A stretch of 64,000 nt of DNA from Portunus trituberculatus (GCF_017591435.1 NC_059283.1:11630945-11694944), one strand, 5' to 3'. Shown: positions 45,781 to 61,787, counted from the first letter of the stretch. Made by a program: numbers and translations. Notes: generated by a model from the letters alone, not told the origin.

Positions 45781-46620
45781 ATATTTCTCAAGCATTTTTT
45801 AGTTCATGTGTCTCTGTATTTCATTAGCAATAACAATTAGTAGTCTGTTCCAGTTTTCTTGTGCTCTATTTATCTATCTATCTACTTTTCTATTTTATCT
45901 TTTTTCAACAAGTAACTTTCAAAACATTCAATTTTCAAGATTGTTTTCCGTTCATGCAGCTATATGTTCATTTTTCATCCTCATTGTTTGAATAGTTGCA
46001 TAAACAAGCAAAACTCTCTTCCGTGTACCCTCCGTCTTGAAAGGACAGTGGATGAGTGAGAGAAAGGTTCGGGCGGGAACGAATACCGGAAGTAGTGTCA
46101 GTAAAATGCGAACGGGTGGCAGGTGCATGCACAATAATCTGATGCGTTTTTGTGGTAGTGTGAAAGCGGTCTAAGTGCAGCGTGTGCGTGTCTGCTGATG
46201 GCCGGCTGCTGTCTGTCCCTCGCTAGACGCACCTCATGTCTGTGGGTCGAGTGTCCAGGTACATCGATGGTGCAGAACGACTAGAAACTTGGCTCCCTGA
46301 TAAAAGTTAGTTGTTTGAGCAGGCGGTGGCAGGAGTGACGGCGGTGGTGAGGGTGACGGCGGTGTAACAAGTGTCAAGGGAGGAGGGAGGGACTGCTCGT
46401 GAAGTGTCTGCCCTCACAAAGACATTTCCAGCACTCACTTGGCTAACCTGTTTGGAACTCTTTTTCTCCTAAGCTTTCTTGGAGGCAATAAATAAGAATG
46501 CTTTTCCTCATTGTGTTGCTCTTGCGAACCCCGAAACACGAAAGAATTGCTCGGGAAAAGGGACTGTCATGTGAGCGGCCTTATTTAAAAGTAAAAAAAA
46601 TGGGGAAAATTACAGCGATA
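45781..46620. other. Low-copy stretch, about 840 bp
   Basis: Longest stretch in the second half without long microsatellites (only a short CTAT run at 45870). 46130-46400 is GC-richer. No gene recognised. Confidence 0.45.
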
Positions 46621-48250
<1,630 letters not shown>

Positions 48251-48648
48251 AAAAGTACACAAGACACGGGGCTGGAAAACAAGTCAGCAGGAGCGGGGCG
48301 GGGAGCGAGGCCAGCACGTGGGGACTGGAAGATGCCACAGGAGGGAACACACGACTCGGAGGACAAATTGCCCTCTGAATATTCATACCTCAAGTATCTC
48401 GGGAGAAGACACGCCACAGGACAGTCCCAGTGGCACCTCGACGCTCCCATGCCACTGTCTGATGCCCTGCCGCCCTGCACGCCCATGCACTCCCATAGAT
48501 TCCCATAGATTCGTGCCACGCCGCCGCCCCGCCAAATGTTAAGACAAGCGTTCAGTTTTTTTGGATTAAGATGAATAGTGGATTTGCATTTCTTCAGTAA
48601 TCAGTGCTGTTAACTGGAGTGCCATTTGCATAATTGTGCGTGGGGAAC

Positions 48649-48652
<4 letters not shown>
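48251..48652. other. GC-richer unique island between GA tracts
   Basis: About 48285-48535 is GC-rich complex sequence. A 96-residue plus frame (48218-48508) and a 97-residue minus frame cross it; neither is recognisable. GATTCCCATA is duplicated at 48488-48510. It could be an exon or CpG-type regulatory DNA, but evidence is lacking. Confidence 0.3.
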
Positions 48653-48741
<89 letters not shown>

Positions 48742-48976
48742 ACAGACAACAGATACACAAACAGACAGACAAAACAACAGATACACAGACAAACGGTACA
48801 AAAAACAGAAATAGAGAAAAAAAAAGTCAAGAAAACTCAAATCACCAACAACCAGGCGGAAGAAGAAAAAAAGAAGAAAAAAAAAGAAACCACAAATAAA
48901 ACCGAAATCTGATATTCACAAAATTTATCTTCATAAAAAAAATCCGGGAAGAAAATAAAGACTTGGATGCCTCAAG

Positions 48977-49040
<64 letters not shown>
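48653..49040. repeat. (GA)n, (ACAG)n and (GA)n tracts
   Basis: GA at 48653-48691, ACAG tetramers at 48690-48742, A-rich spacer, GA at 48978-49044. Confidence 0.96.
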
Positions 49041-49046
<6 letters not shown>

Positions 49047-49190
49047 GTTAATAAAAAAAGACCAAATATGAAGAGAACCAAAAATTCCAAACGATAATAT
49101 TGCAGCGTAAATTTTGATGGGGACAATTTGAAGTGATTTGAGCGCAGGAAAAGTACGAAGGTCTCATTTGGTGCCTTCATTATACAATAT

Positions 49191-49370
49191 TAACCTTTTC
49201 ACTGCCTTGCTCGTCTTTCTAGCGTTGAAATCACTGCAATAATTTATTTGGATGGACACAAAATGATACGAGCGTGAAGTTAATTTGATCTTTGTTAAGC
49301 TATAGAGTTACGTATTTGAGAGACTGAAGAGAAGAAAAAAATTGAGGTTTGGTTGGCAGTGAACGGGTTA
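49191..49370. mobile_element. MITE-2, single copy with 16-bp terminal inverted repeats
   Basis: Left end TAACCTTTTCACTGCC (49191-49206) and right end GGCAGTGAACGGGTTA (49355-49370) are complementary at 14 of 16 positions. The 180-bp interior has no coding frame. The TTAAC... start resembles MITE-1, so the two may be related. Confidence 0.75.
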
Positions 49371-49464
49371 GACGAAGGTTTAAGAAAAAGAGAGTGAGAG
49401 GAGTGACGTGAAAGAGGTAGGGAATTGGTAGAAAAAGACGAAGAAATTTGGGAGGTTTGTTTCG

Positions 49465-49760
49465 GGTGGCGGTGGCGTAGTGGATAAGGTGGTGGTGGTA
49501 GGACCGGGCAGACGTCCACGCGTAGGTTCCAATCCCACCACGTATTGCCTTGATACTTTGCAATTTGTCGAGTGGTTTATAGTTACCTACATGTCACTGT
49601 GATACCCAGATTCTGGATGGCTACGCTAAAGATGCGCTTGGGCGGTGATATGGCCTCTAATATGAGTACCACTATAAATAAAGTTGTCTGCGCGAGTAAT
49701 GGGTGGAAGATTAAGTTCAGGTTTCCTAAAGGCGCTATAGGCCAAGACATAAAAAAAAAA
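49465..49760 (+). mobile_element. SINE-B copy 2
   Basis: GGTGGCGGTGGCGTAGTGGA head, box B-like GGTTCCAATCCCACC, the CGAGTGGTTTATAGTTACC, CACTGTGATACCCAG and GGGTGGAAGATTAAGTTCAG body, GGCGCTATAGG, then an 11-A tail. Colinear with the copy at 13138. Confidence 0.9.
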
Positions 49761-50144
49761 AGTTTGAGTGGTCGAGAGTGAGTGAAAAAAACTGTTAGCA
49801 GACTTTTGATAGTTTCTCTCAGCCATTACCGCGTCCACACCAAAAAAAAAAAATAAAAAACTTATTCCACACACCAAACGAACTTTTTTCCCCTTTAAAG
49901 CTCTGAAAATACACTTTTTCCAATCATATCAAAGAGAAGTAAAAAAACAAAAACACCCTTTTCCATAAAACTCACTGATAAAATCTATGAAAAAAACACA
50001 CCCACTACTCACCCTCCACTCACCCATAAAGCTTTCAAAATTACGAAAAAACATTCCTAACACATGAGAGCTTCCCCAGAATATACACAAAAACACATCA
50101 ATAAACCTGAATAAATAGAATAGATAAGTTTGCCCAGCCTTAGC
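49761..50144. other. A-rich low-copy spacer
   Basis: Unique sequence with several short A runs. Confidence 0.4.
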
Positions 50145-50199
50145 GTTTTTTTAAGCAAGAGGGAAGGAAACTAGGCAAGGGCAACAAAAACACATTATT
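50145..50199 (-). mobile_element. LINE-D 3'-end fragment, copy 7
   Basis: The minus strand reads FLLPLPSFLPSCLKK, like the LINE-D tail (LLPLTSCPSCIKK at 53.6 kb). Confidence 0.5.
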
Positions 50200-50552
50200 A
50201 TTTTACTCATTATTTTACATTTTTTCCACTCTTCCCTGCTCTCTCTCATTCCTTACACACTGCTGCCTCACCCCTTCTCAGTTACCCTTCTCGTTATCAC
50301 CCTCCTCCTAAACACCACAACCACAGGCACACCTCTTCCTCTTCCTCCTCCTCCTTACCCTCCTTACTTCAATGCAAGTTGCCTTAAAATTAGAAAGAGA
50401 TAGCTGAAAGACAGGGACAGATGTTTTGAGGCCGTGTGTGGGTACTGAAGGTAACAAAAGTGATACATAACGATGATTTGTGTACGAGGAAACAGGATAC
50501 AAATGGGATTGTTAGGCCTCTTACGTTTTATTTCAAGCCAATGTTCCAATTT

Positions 50553-50555
<3 letters not shown>
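50200..50555. other. Low-copy spacer
   Basis: Unique sequence with a CTTCCTCCTC patch near 50335-50360. Confidence 0.4.
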
Positions 50556-51660
<1,105 letters not shown>

Positions 51661-51734
51661 CTAAATCAGGACACCTCGTGAGGCCTGGAATGTCTGTTGT
51701 GGCTTGTTTATTTATGTGTTTCTGTGTCGCTACC

Positions 51735-51830
51735 TCCTTCTCCTCCTCCTCCTCCTCCTCTTCCTCCTCCTCCTCCTCCTCCTCCTCCTCCTCCTCCTCC
51801 TCCTCCTCCTCCTCCTCCTCCTCCTCCTCT
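51735..51830. repeat. (CCT)n microsatellite
   Basis: CCT run with one CTTCCT interruption. Confidence 0.97.
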
Positions 51831-51935
51831 ACAGCAAAACCTGAGTGTCACCTTACAGCTAAATTATATCCAGAGTGATTAATGGACTTGTGCATAGAAC
51901 GGTGATGTTATCGGCCAGCCACTTAGAAATTGAGG

Positions 51936-52529
<594 letters not shown>

Positions 52530-52550
52530 CAGAGAGAGAGAGAGAGAGAG

Positions 52551-52581
<31 letters not shown>
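52530..52581. repeat. (GA)n joined to (GT)n
   Basis: GA at 52530-52553, GT at 52554-52581. Confidence 0.97.
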
Positions 52582-52584
<3 letters not shown>

Positions 52585-52674
52585 GTAAATTTTGGATAAC
52601 AGTAGCAGGGCAATGGTTTATGTGCACACTGTTTTTTATGAGTGTTTGTTCATGTGTTGTTCCATGTTATCTTT

Positions 52675-52895
52675 CAACCACCACCACCACCACCACACCA
52701 CCACCACTTGCATTACTACAACTACTACCACCATCACTACCAACACTTCTGCCACTGACAACCACCACCACCACAACCACAATTAAAAAAAAAAAAAACA
52801 TTAAGAAACATCAACAAAAACCACCATTAAAAAAAACACCATTAAAAAAAATATATCGAAACCACCACAACCACCACCACCACCACCACCACAGC
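52675..52895. repeat. (CCA)n-rich tract
   Basis: CCA/ACC runs at 52676-52710, 52760-52782 and 52860-52893 with A-rich interruptions. Confidence 0.9.
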
Positions 52896-53599
<704 letters not shown>

Positions 53600-53730
53600 T
53601 TTTTTATGCAGGAGGGACAGCTGGTCAAGGGCAACAGAATATGGGAACAAAAAAAAAAGGCCCACTGTGTTGCCAGTTCCCTAAAAGACATGAGCAACCA
53701 AAATTGAGAGACAAATGGCTTGACCTCTTT
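53600..53730 (-). mobile_element. LINE-D 3' end, copy 8
   Basis: The minus strand reads EVKPFVSQFWLLMSFRELAT, then QWAFFFCSHILLPLTSC, then PSCIKK. It is an uninterrupted frame for this stretch and matches the tails of the other LINE-D copies. Its upstream end meets SINE-A copy 5. Confidence 0.75.
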
Positions 53731-53955
53731 CTTTTTTTTTTTTATTTATACCATGTGGGCTTTTCACGGGAATTTCTGGGCTAAAGGGGATACATATTCG
53801 GGTACCACCTATCTCAAAGCCCACCCGCTAGGAAACCGCTGCACCCGAGTGAGGAAGCCCAACCTACACTCGGACCGTGGACAGGATTCGAACCCGTGCG
53901 CTTGGAGACCCCTCGGACCCCAAAGCGCGCATGGTTCCACTGTACCACGGCGGCC
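53731..53955 (-). mobile_element. SINE-A copy 5 (well preserved)
   Basis: Poly-T start, ATACCATGTGGGCTTTTCAC, box B (GGATTCGAACCC on the plus strand) and a complete head ending TACCACGGCGGCC. It lies directly beside LINE-D copy 8. Confidence 0.93.
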
Positions 53956-54630
53956 TTGTTTATATAAGTCGTTTTTCTTCAATATATCGTGACTTCTCTT
54001 CTCTCCTTTCATATTTTATTTCTCTTTTATATTCTTGTTTTCCGTATATATTCTTACTTTCTCTTTTTTATCTTTATTGATGAGTCTTGAATTGTTCTTC
54101 CTTCTCTCCTTCTATTCGTGTTTTTCTCTCTTTCAAATCTCTACCTTTCCTTCATCTTCACTTTTTTTCATTTATTCATTGTCTCATCCTTGCATGGTAA
54201 AGTTTCTCTCTTACTAGTTTTCCATCTCTGTTCTTTTTTCTTTCCTTCTGTTCGTTGTCTCTTATAATTCTCTATTTTTCCTTCACCTTCATTTTTTTCA
54301 TTTATTCATTGTTTCATCCTTGCATGGTGAAGTTTCTCTCTTATTTGTTCTCCATTAATATATTCTAAGCTCTTTACTTCTATCTATTTCTTCTTTTTTT
54401 CTTCCTCTGCTATACACCATCAGTTTCTCTTTTTCTCTCTCTCCTATCTATGTGTATTTATCTGTTCGTTCCTATTCCTTGTCTTTGCTATATTTTTTTT
54501 TCATTTCACATTTCTTTCTTCTCGTATCTTATTTCTTCCCATCTTGAATCTTCTCTCTGTCTTATGTCGTGTGTCTTTGTCCTTTCCTTTCCCTTGTTCA
54601 GCGTTGTTCTTTTGTCATTTCTTATTTCCT

Positions 54631-54633
<3 letters not shown>
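53956..54633. repeat. Pyrimidine-rich spacer with a 130-bp duplication
   Basis: TCATCCTTGCATGGT recurs at 54184 and 54314, with matching flanks (TTTTTTCATTTATTCATTGT before, AAGTTTCTCTCTTA after). The rest is T/C-rich. Confidence 0.75.
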
Positions 54634-54710
<77 letters not shown>

Positions 54711-54934
54711 CAACCTTTCCCGCACTCCTCTTCTCCCTCCTCCTCCTCCTCTTCCTCCTCCTCCTCCTCCTCCTCCTCCTCCTCCTCCTCCTCCTCCTCC
54801 TCCTCCTCCTCCTCCTCCTCCTCCTCCTCCTCCTCCTCCTCCTTTGTACAGAGCTAGAAGTGAACTGGCTTCGATGCAAATGACCCCAAGATTGAATGCA
54901 ACTAACCATGGAGACGTTGGTTGAAGAAAGTCTC

Positions 54935-55015
<81 letters not shown>

Positions 55016-55072
55016 CTTAGTTACATTAGGTGATTTGCAGGATATTTTGGGTCTGGTTAAATATTTTCAGTT

Positions 55073-55120
<48 letters not shown>
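54634..55120. repeat. (GT)n, (CCT)n, (CT)n and (GA)n tracts
   Basis: GT at 54634-54708, CCT at 54737-54843, CT at 54937-55012 and GA at 55074-55120. Confidence 0.97.
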
Positions 55121-55121
<1 letters not shown>

Positions 55122-55189
55122 ATTAGAGTTAGGTGAGAAGAAGCTGTGTTGACCTTGAGACAACATTTACTTCACAGTTTTTAATTTTC

Positions 55190-55685
55190 TTCCCACTCAG
55201 TTCTTGTCCCCTCCCACTCCCTTCCCTCCCACCCCTCAGACTCTCCCCTTCCCCCTTCTCTCACTCTACCCCACCCCCTTTCCCTTCTTCCTCTCCCACA
55301 GCTTCCAAGAAAGATAAATCCTTAATAGTATAATAATATTCTATTTCTAACACTTTTTTTCTATTTTTTTTTTTTTTATTCATGTTACTACCATTAAAAA
55401 ATCTCTCCACTAACCCCTTTCCCCTTTTCCCCTCTTCCCACCCCCCTTTCTCTTCCCCTCTTCCAAGAAAAATAAATCCTTAATATAAATCTATCTCTAC
55501 GACTTTTTCATCATTTTTTTTGTGCTTTTCAATGTTACTACCATTAAAAAGTCCCTCCACTAACCCCTTTCCCCTTTTCCCTTCTTTCCCAACCCCTTTT
55601 CTCTCCCCTTGCTAGAAAAATAAATCCTTAACATAATTCTATTTCTAAGACTTTCTCATCATTGTGCTTTTCAATAAATAAATTG
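55190..55685. repeat. Tandem repeat, about 150-160 bp, three units
   Basis: Units share CTCCACTAACCCCTTTCCCC, an AAGAAAAATAAATCCTTAA-like block, ATTCTATTTCTAA and CATGTTACTACCATTAAAAA-like blocks, ending near 55340, 55490 and 55640. Confidence 0.88.
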
Positions 55686-55925
55686 TTAATATTTCTTGCC
55701 AAATGTGACGTGTAAAGTTAAGAGTGAAGGTGACGAGAAGGTGGCAGTGACGTCCTCCCTCCCTTCTGGCTCACCTGTTGCTAATTAGCTGCTATTGGCT
55801 CGTGTCAGGGAAGGTGACAGGTGTGATCAAGTGTAGCAGGAAAGGGTGTCGAGTCTTCCCCTGCTGAGATCACTGGGTTCAGATTTCTTCAGCTTGTTTT
55901 GCTTGGTGTTCGATTCCCTTTGTCT
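55686..55925. other. Spacer
   Basis: Unique mixed-composition sequence. Confidence 0.4.
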
Positions 55926-57176
55926 TGTTTTTTTTTTTTTTTTTCTTTAATTTGGTGTCTTTGTTAATTTATGGTGTATCTTTTTTTTTCTTTTAAATTT
56001 TTCTATTATTTTTTTTGCGGGATGTTTTTGTATCGTGTTTTTTTTTTTTTTTGTATATTTTTTTATCGTGTGTATCTTTCAGTTCTTTCGTTAGTATTAT
56101 ATTTTCATTCATTTTTTTAATATTTGTTGCTTCCTAGAATTGTTTTTAATGTTTTTTTCTTTCTTTTTTCTTATTCTTAGTTTTTTTTTTATCTCTAGTA
56201 ATGATTTTTTTTTTATCTTATTTTTAGCTATGCCTGTTTTTTTTCGTGTTTTTTTCTTTGGTATCAATTTTCTTTATTATTATTAACTAGATGTGTTTTT
56301 TTATAGTGTATCTTTCAGTTCTTTCGTTAGTATTACAATTTCATTCATTTTTTTAATATTTGTTGCTTCCTAGAATTGTTTTTTTTTTTTTCTTTTTTTT
56401 TATTCTTAGTTTTTTTTTGTATCTCTAGTAATGAATTTTTTCTGATATTTATTTTAGCTATTCCTGTTTTTTTCGTGTATTTTTTTTCTCTCTCTTTTCT
56501 TTGGTATTGATTCTTATTTTTTTCATCTGGATGTTTTTTTTTTTCGTTTTTTTCTTTCTTTTCTTTTGGTATCAATTTTTTGTTATTATTATTAACTAGA
56601 TGTGGTTTTTTTTATAGTGTATCTTTCAGTTCTTTCGTTAGTATTACAATTTCATTCATTTTTTTTTAATATTTGTTGCTTCCTAGAATTGTTTTTAATA
56701 TTTTTTTGTCTTTTTTTCTTAATCGTTATTTTTTTTTGTATCTCTGGTGATGAATTTTTCTGATATTTATTTTAGCTATACCTGTTTTTTTTTTTTTTTA
56801 TCGTGTATTTTTTTCTCTCTTTTCTTTGGTATTGAATTTTCTATTATTTATTTTACCTGAATCTGTTTTTTTTTTTTTTTTTGGTATTGAATGAATTTTT
56901 TATTTATTATTAACTAGATGTATTTTTTCTTATCGTGTATCTTTCATTTCTTTCTTTCGTATTAAAATTTTCAATCATTTTTTAATATTTTTATGGTTTT
57001 TTTTTTCCTTTTTTTCTTATTTTTATTTCTTAGATTTGTTTTAATCGTATATTTTTTTCCTTTTCCCTGGTAATGAATTTTTCTGTTATCTATTTAGCTG
57101 GCTGTATTTTTTCGTCGATTTTTTTTTCTTTTCTTTGATATAGAATGATATTTTTTATTTATTATTAACTAGATGT
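55926..57176. repeat. T-rich tandem repeat, period about 237-318 bp
   Basis: ATCTTTCAGTTCTTTCGTTA recurs near 56074, 56310 and 56620, with a diverged copy near 56940. ATTTGTTGCTTCCTAGAATT, ATTAACTAGATGT and TTTTAGCTATNCCTG recur with it. About four units of diverged length. Confidence 0.85.
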
Positions 57177-57236
57177 ATAAAATGGTCTAATGGTACACAA
57201 AACTCGAGGTAAAAATGTGTCCCTGTACTGAAGGAT
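57177..57236 (+). mobile_element. MITE-1 copy 4 (3' end only)
   Basis: AAAATGGTCTAATGGTACAC, CTCGAGGTAAAAATGTGTCC and CTGTACTGAAGGA match the 3' end of MITE-1. The 5' part is absent and the T-rich repeat abuts it. Confidence 0.75.
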
Positions 57237-57811
57237 TTGATACATACTTTTCTCTGTTCCAACTCTACTTATTCAAAAGACCCACCAGTATGACAAGGAA
57301 TTATTAAGTAGAAGTGCCGCGACATGAAGCTTCAAAAACCGCGCGGAGATTTCTCATTACATCAGTACATTAGGATTGCCGTTTTTCTATTCCGTGGCTC
57401 ATTTTCCCTTCCTAATTTTCCGGTGACAGACTCATAAAGGGTTGCCTCTATGACTTGAGTGATGATGAAGGGACTCTTATTTTTTCCCTCTTTAGTCCAC
57501 ATTTCCATACGTAATTGTCGACGTAACTCAATCTACAAACTCGCCAGAAAAGAGCGAAATCTCATATCTGGCAGAGGACGAAAATACGAAAGGGAAAAAA
57601 GGCGAGTCAAAGTTACATAAGGCGCGTTTCCCTTACTTCATTTTAGACACAGCGAGCTTAGTTGACGCGAGATAGGAAGCGCCACGTAATATTTGAAGAA
57701 CAAACACCTGAGAAGCAATTTGCGAGATAACAAGGAAGGTTATTCTGTCGCGACTCTTGGCGAAGGAGTCTGTCTGTCTGTCTTTCTGTCTGTCCTTCCC
57801 CACTCCACTAC
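57237..57811. other. Low-copy stretch, about 575 bp
   Basis: Unique sequence with CGCG-containing patches. A short TCTG run lies at 57770-57796. No gene recognised. Confidence 0.45.

Positions 57812-57853
<42 letters not shown>
57812..57853. repeat. (GA)n microsatellite
   Basis: Uninterrupted GA run. Confidence 0.97.
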
Positions 57854-57857
<4 letters not shown>

Positions 57858-58754
57858 CAGAGTTGCACCACACCTAGTCATAACTTCTCTCTGCACCAAA
57901 TCCTTCTCATCTCCTACTTCGCCGTGACCTTTACCCTGACCCCACCCTACCCACCCCACGACCTCCCCAGCCTCCCCATCCTCCCCACCCTCTCCCAGCA
58001 TTCCCCGCACCTTGCACTGTTTTGGCACGGCGTGGCTGAGGACGAGGGTAAGCGCCGCCAGCCTCCTCCACTACATCACTGCCTCTTACACCCTTTACAC
58101 ATTCTCCTTGAAGCGTGAAAACTTGCTTCGGCCATGCAAATAACCTCCTTTCTCCTCCTTTCTTCTGCTTTCTCCTCCCTTCATGGATCAGCCGACATGA
58201 ATTCCTTCCTTAATACCTTTGCTTGCCTCTCGCCCCATTCCGTTTGCTCCAAGCTCAACTTTTTTGCTTCCCCGTCCAGGTATTCTTCTTCCTTCCCTGA
58301 GTTCCTGGGAGCCTTTTTTCCTATTGCTGCTGCTCCATCCCTCGGTCAAGGCAAGGAGGCTCCCCGTCCAGTCCCTAGAGCTTCGAATTCATGTGCGTTG
58401 AGTCTTGGTTCTTGTGTGAGTGCACGAGGGAGACGCAGAAAGAAACGCAGGTTGAGGAAGAGAGGGAGGAGGGTCAAGATAAGGAGAAGAAATAAGTAGT
58501 AATATTAGCCACAGGGAAAGGAAGATTGCCTCTAAACACACGGCAAAGAAGCTACGAAAGGGACTCACGGCTTTCCCCACTTAATGAGACGCGAGGGAAG
58601 GTCTGAGGGAGAAAGAGGAAAGGCGGAATTTTACCCAGGAAATGTAAGAAAGGCGAATTGAAAATTTGAAATGAGCAAGATGAAACTTTTGCTATCGTCC
58701 TGTGTTGATAGAAATTACCTCGGTGGTGGACGTGGACGTTGAGGAGAAGGGACG
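57854..58754. other. Low-copy region with an unassigned ORF
   Basis: About 900 bp nearly free of simple repeats. A plus-strand frame (58134-58499, 121 residues) starts with a signal-peptide-like MQITSFLLLSSAFSSLHGSA and ends in a strongly basic tail (GRRRKKRRLRKRGRRVKIRR). I recognise no family, and the composition (C/T-rich then purine-rich) could explain both ends by chance. Possible exon, low confidence. Confidence 0.25.
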
Positions 58755-58822
58755 TGTGTCTGCGTGTGTGTGTCTGTGTGTCTGTGTGTGTGTCTGTGTG
58801 TGTCTGTGTGTCTGTGTGAGAG
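58755..58822. repeat. (GTGTCT)n-like tract
   Basis: GTGTGTCTGTGTGTCT words for about 65 bp. Confidence 0.93.
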
Positions 58823-59644
58823 ATGAGGAAGAGGGGCCCAGATGAGAGTCGCAAGTTATGAGGCAGCCAACCGGGAAAGTTGTATGATGAGTTCTGGAAG
58901 GTTGTCAGGTGAAGGACGCAGGTTGTGGGATGATGAAGGAAGGTTATGAGAGCTGAGGAAGAAGCGGTGATGGGGATGATGTCAGTAGAGTGATCAGGGA
59001 AAGAGAGCGGCGAGAGACAGTAGATGAGGAGTCCCCGTCTGGAGGTGAAAAGTGACTGATACGAACCTCCCTTAACACAAACCTTTCTTGGACAAGCTGT
59101 AAACCTGACACATCCATCCACCAGACACTCTCACTCACTCCCTGACAGAACACATCCATCACTATATCCATCAACACTACTCACTCACATTATTAACGCT
59201 ATTCCTCGACAACAGAAAAAAAAGTTAATGGCTCTCACTGTTGCCTGTCTTGTGCTCCCTCATGTTGTCAATCTGCCCTTACCAATTATGTGAAGGGAGA
59301 ACACACCATCCAGGGAAAAATGTTGGTGTATTTGTCTTCATAAATTGGTGTACGAACCACGATTTCTTTTACACTGTGGAGACGCATGATAGATAGATAT
59401 TGATAAGAAACACTCAAGGGAATGGGTAGAATGTACAGCATGGATATAAAGGGAAAGGAAATAAATGCACTATGAATGTGATAGCAATACCGCTGATAGA
59501 GAGTGAGAGAGACACACAGACGATGTTCAGAGGAGTAAGATTGTAATGATACACAGATAGATACACAGACAAACACACGGACACACACACAAGACTCAGA
59601 AAGGAGCAATACAGAAATGACACACACACAGATACGCGTACACA

Positions 59645-59645
<1 letters not shown>
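58823..59645. other. Low-copy stretch, about 820 bp
   Basis: Unique sequence; the last 130 bp has scattered ACACAG/ACAGAT words leading into the CA tract. The 119-, 122- and 189-residue minus frames are unassigned and partly repeat. Confidence 0.4.

Positions 59646-59683
<38 letters not shown>
59646..59683. repeat. (CA)n upstream flank of SINE-C copy 2
   Basis: CA tract that ends at the first base of the SINE head. Confidence 0.97.
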
Positions 59684-59685
<2 letters not shown>

Positions 59686-59755
59686 CCGGTAGCTCAGTGG
59701 TTAGAGCGCTGGCTTCACAAGCCAGAGGACCGGGGTTCGATTCCCCGGCCGGGTG
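59684..59755 (+). tRNA. tRNA-Val(CAC)-like head of SINE-C
   Basis: Same cloverleaf as at 39549: five-base-pair anticodon stem CTGGC/GCCAG, loop TTCACAA, T arm CGGGGTTCGATTCCCCG. It is part of a SINE, so probably not a functional tRNA gene. Confidence 0.55.
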
Positions 59756-59976
59756 GAGATATTTGAGTGTGTCTCCTTTCACGTGTAGCCCCTGTTCACC
59801 TAGCAGTGAGTAGATACGAAATGTAAATCGAGGAGTTGTGACCTTGTTGTCCCGGTGTGTGGTGTGTGCCTGGTCTCAGGCCTATCCGAAGATCGGAAAT
59901 AATGAGCTCTGAGCTCGTTCCGTACGGTAACGTCCGGCTGTCTCGTCAGAGACTGCAGCAGATCAAACAAACAGTG

Positions 59977-59979
<3 letters not shown>
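59684..59979 (+). mobile_element. SINE-C copy 2
   Basis: The tRNA-like head is identical to that of copy 1 over 72 nt. The body is colinear with scattered substitutions, plus an extra AAAC before GTGAAACACACA at the end. CA tracts flank it on both sides (59646-59683 and 59979-60029). Confidence 0.93.
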
Positions 59980-60031
<52 letters not shown>

Positions 60032-60063
60032 AGCTAACGTCAGAAAAATAGTAACACAGCAAC

Positions 60064-60117
<54 letters not shown>
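59979..60117. repeat. Two (CA)n tracts
   Basis: CA at 59979-60029 (directly after SINE-C) and 60064-60117. Confidence 0.97.
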
Positions 60118-60120
<3 letters not shown>

Positions 60121-60519
60121 GAAGCAAGGCAGGAAGAGGGCGAGCTGGTGAGGTCCTCAATGACGGATCCTTTCGGTGCAGCTGGTGACTTATATGATGC
60201 TCGTAAAGTGGTTACGACTCGAGGAAAACTGTCGTAAGGGACCAGAATGTTTACCGGCAGTCCTGTGGGGGTAATTAAGCTGGATGGGAGGAGGTAAACA
60301 TGCCCAGACTCGTTGATATAAGGATCTTTTGGATATCGTGTGTGTTTTTTTCGGCCCAGTGTGACAAATAATGAAGGGCGTGATGGTTTGCTTAATGAGA
60401 GAAGGAGGTTAGGCGTGTATTTACTGTGTGCATTAGTGGCATAAAGTTGTTTGATTAGTGTGTTGAGACAAGGTGTTTACTCGTGTTGCTGTTCTTAATG
60501 TGGATGTAAATGATTCAGC

Positions 60520-60525
<6 letters not shown>
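60118..60525. other. Low-copy spacer
   Basis: Unique sequence; nothing recognised. Confidence 0.4.
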
Positions 60526-60810
<285 letters not shown>

Positions 60811-60814
<4 letters not shown>

Positions 60815-61063
60815 AACATCCCTTCCCCCATTACTCCTTCCTACCCTTCACCATTACCTCCCCCTCCCTCCCCATCAAGTTGACAGTGAGGAAGTGAAAC
60901 AATGCTATCTGTTTTTTGTCTTCACGTTTCATCGCCTCGTTGCTTCGCTATTGGGAAGTGACTCTTGTGTCCTGCGTGGGAAATTACAAAGATACGTTAA
61001 TGGTACGGTGTGTGCAAATGAAGGGCAAGAAAGAGATATACGGAGGAGTAGGATGGGTATTGG

Positions 61064-61064
<1 letters not shown>
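60811..61064. other. Spacer
   Basis: Unique sequence, C-rich at its start. Confidence 0.4.
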
Positions 61065-61110
<46 letters not shown>

Positions 61111-61158
61111 GTAAGGGGTTGTTTATGTTATGTGTATATCAGTGTGAAAAAATTCTTG

Positions 61159-61249
<91 letters not shown>

Positions 61250-61301
61250 AAAGCAAACTTACATATAAACTTCATCACACAATCATCACGTGCTACTTGG
61301 C

Positions 61302-61341
<40 letters not shown>

Positions 61342-61537
61342 GACACTCAAGCACACAAACAATAGGCACACTATGGCTCAGTAATTAGTCAATCACCCTC
61401 ACCATTGGCAACACACAGACGCCTATTGGAATTTAGCAGGAGGGAACCAAACTGGGCCTCAATATTGAACACACTGCATGCGCTGCCAAGTCAACCCCAG
61501 AGAGAGAGAGAGAGAGAGTGTGTACTGGTATCATTTG

Positions 61538-61586
<49 letters not shown>

Positions 61587-61732
61587 CGTAATAACAGAGC
61601 AAAGGGACAAGTAAACACCTCTAGTGGACTGAAAATAAAATGAAATGGGTAAAAAAAAACACAGGATTGGCTTGTGTCTCTGTTGTGTGGAAATGATGAT
61701 TGCGTCCACCACTCAGATAAATACATATTGTT

Positions 61733-61787
<55 letters not shown>
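61065..61787. repeat. GA, CT, CA, GA, GT and GT tracts
   Basis: GA at 61065-61107, CT at 61165-61245, CA at 61303-61339, GA at 61499-61518, GT at 61541-61584 and GT at 61734-61787. Confidence 0.96.
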
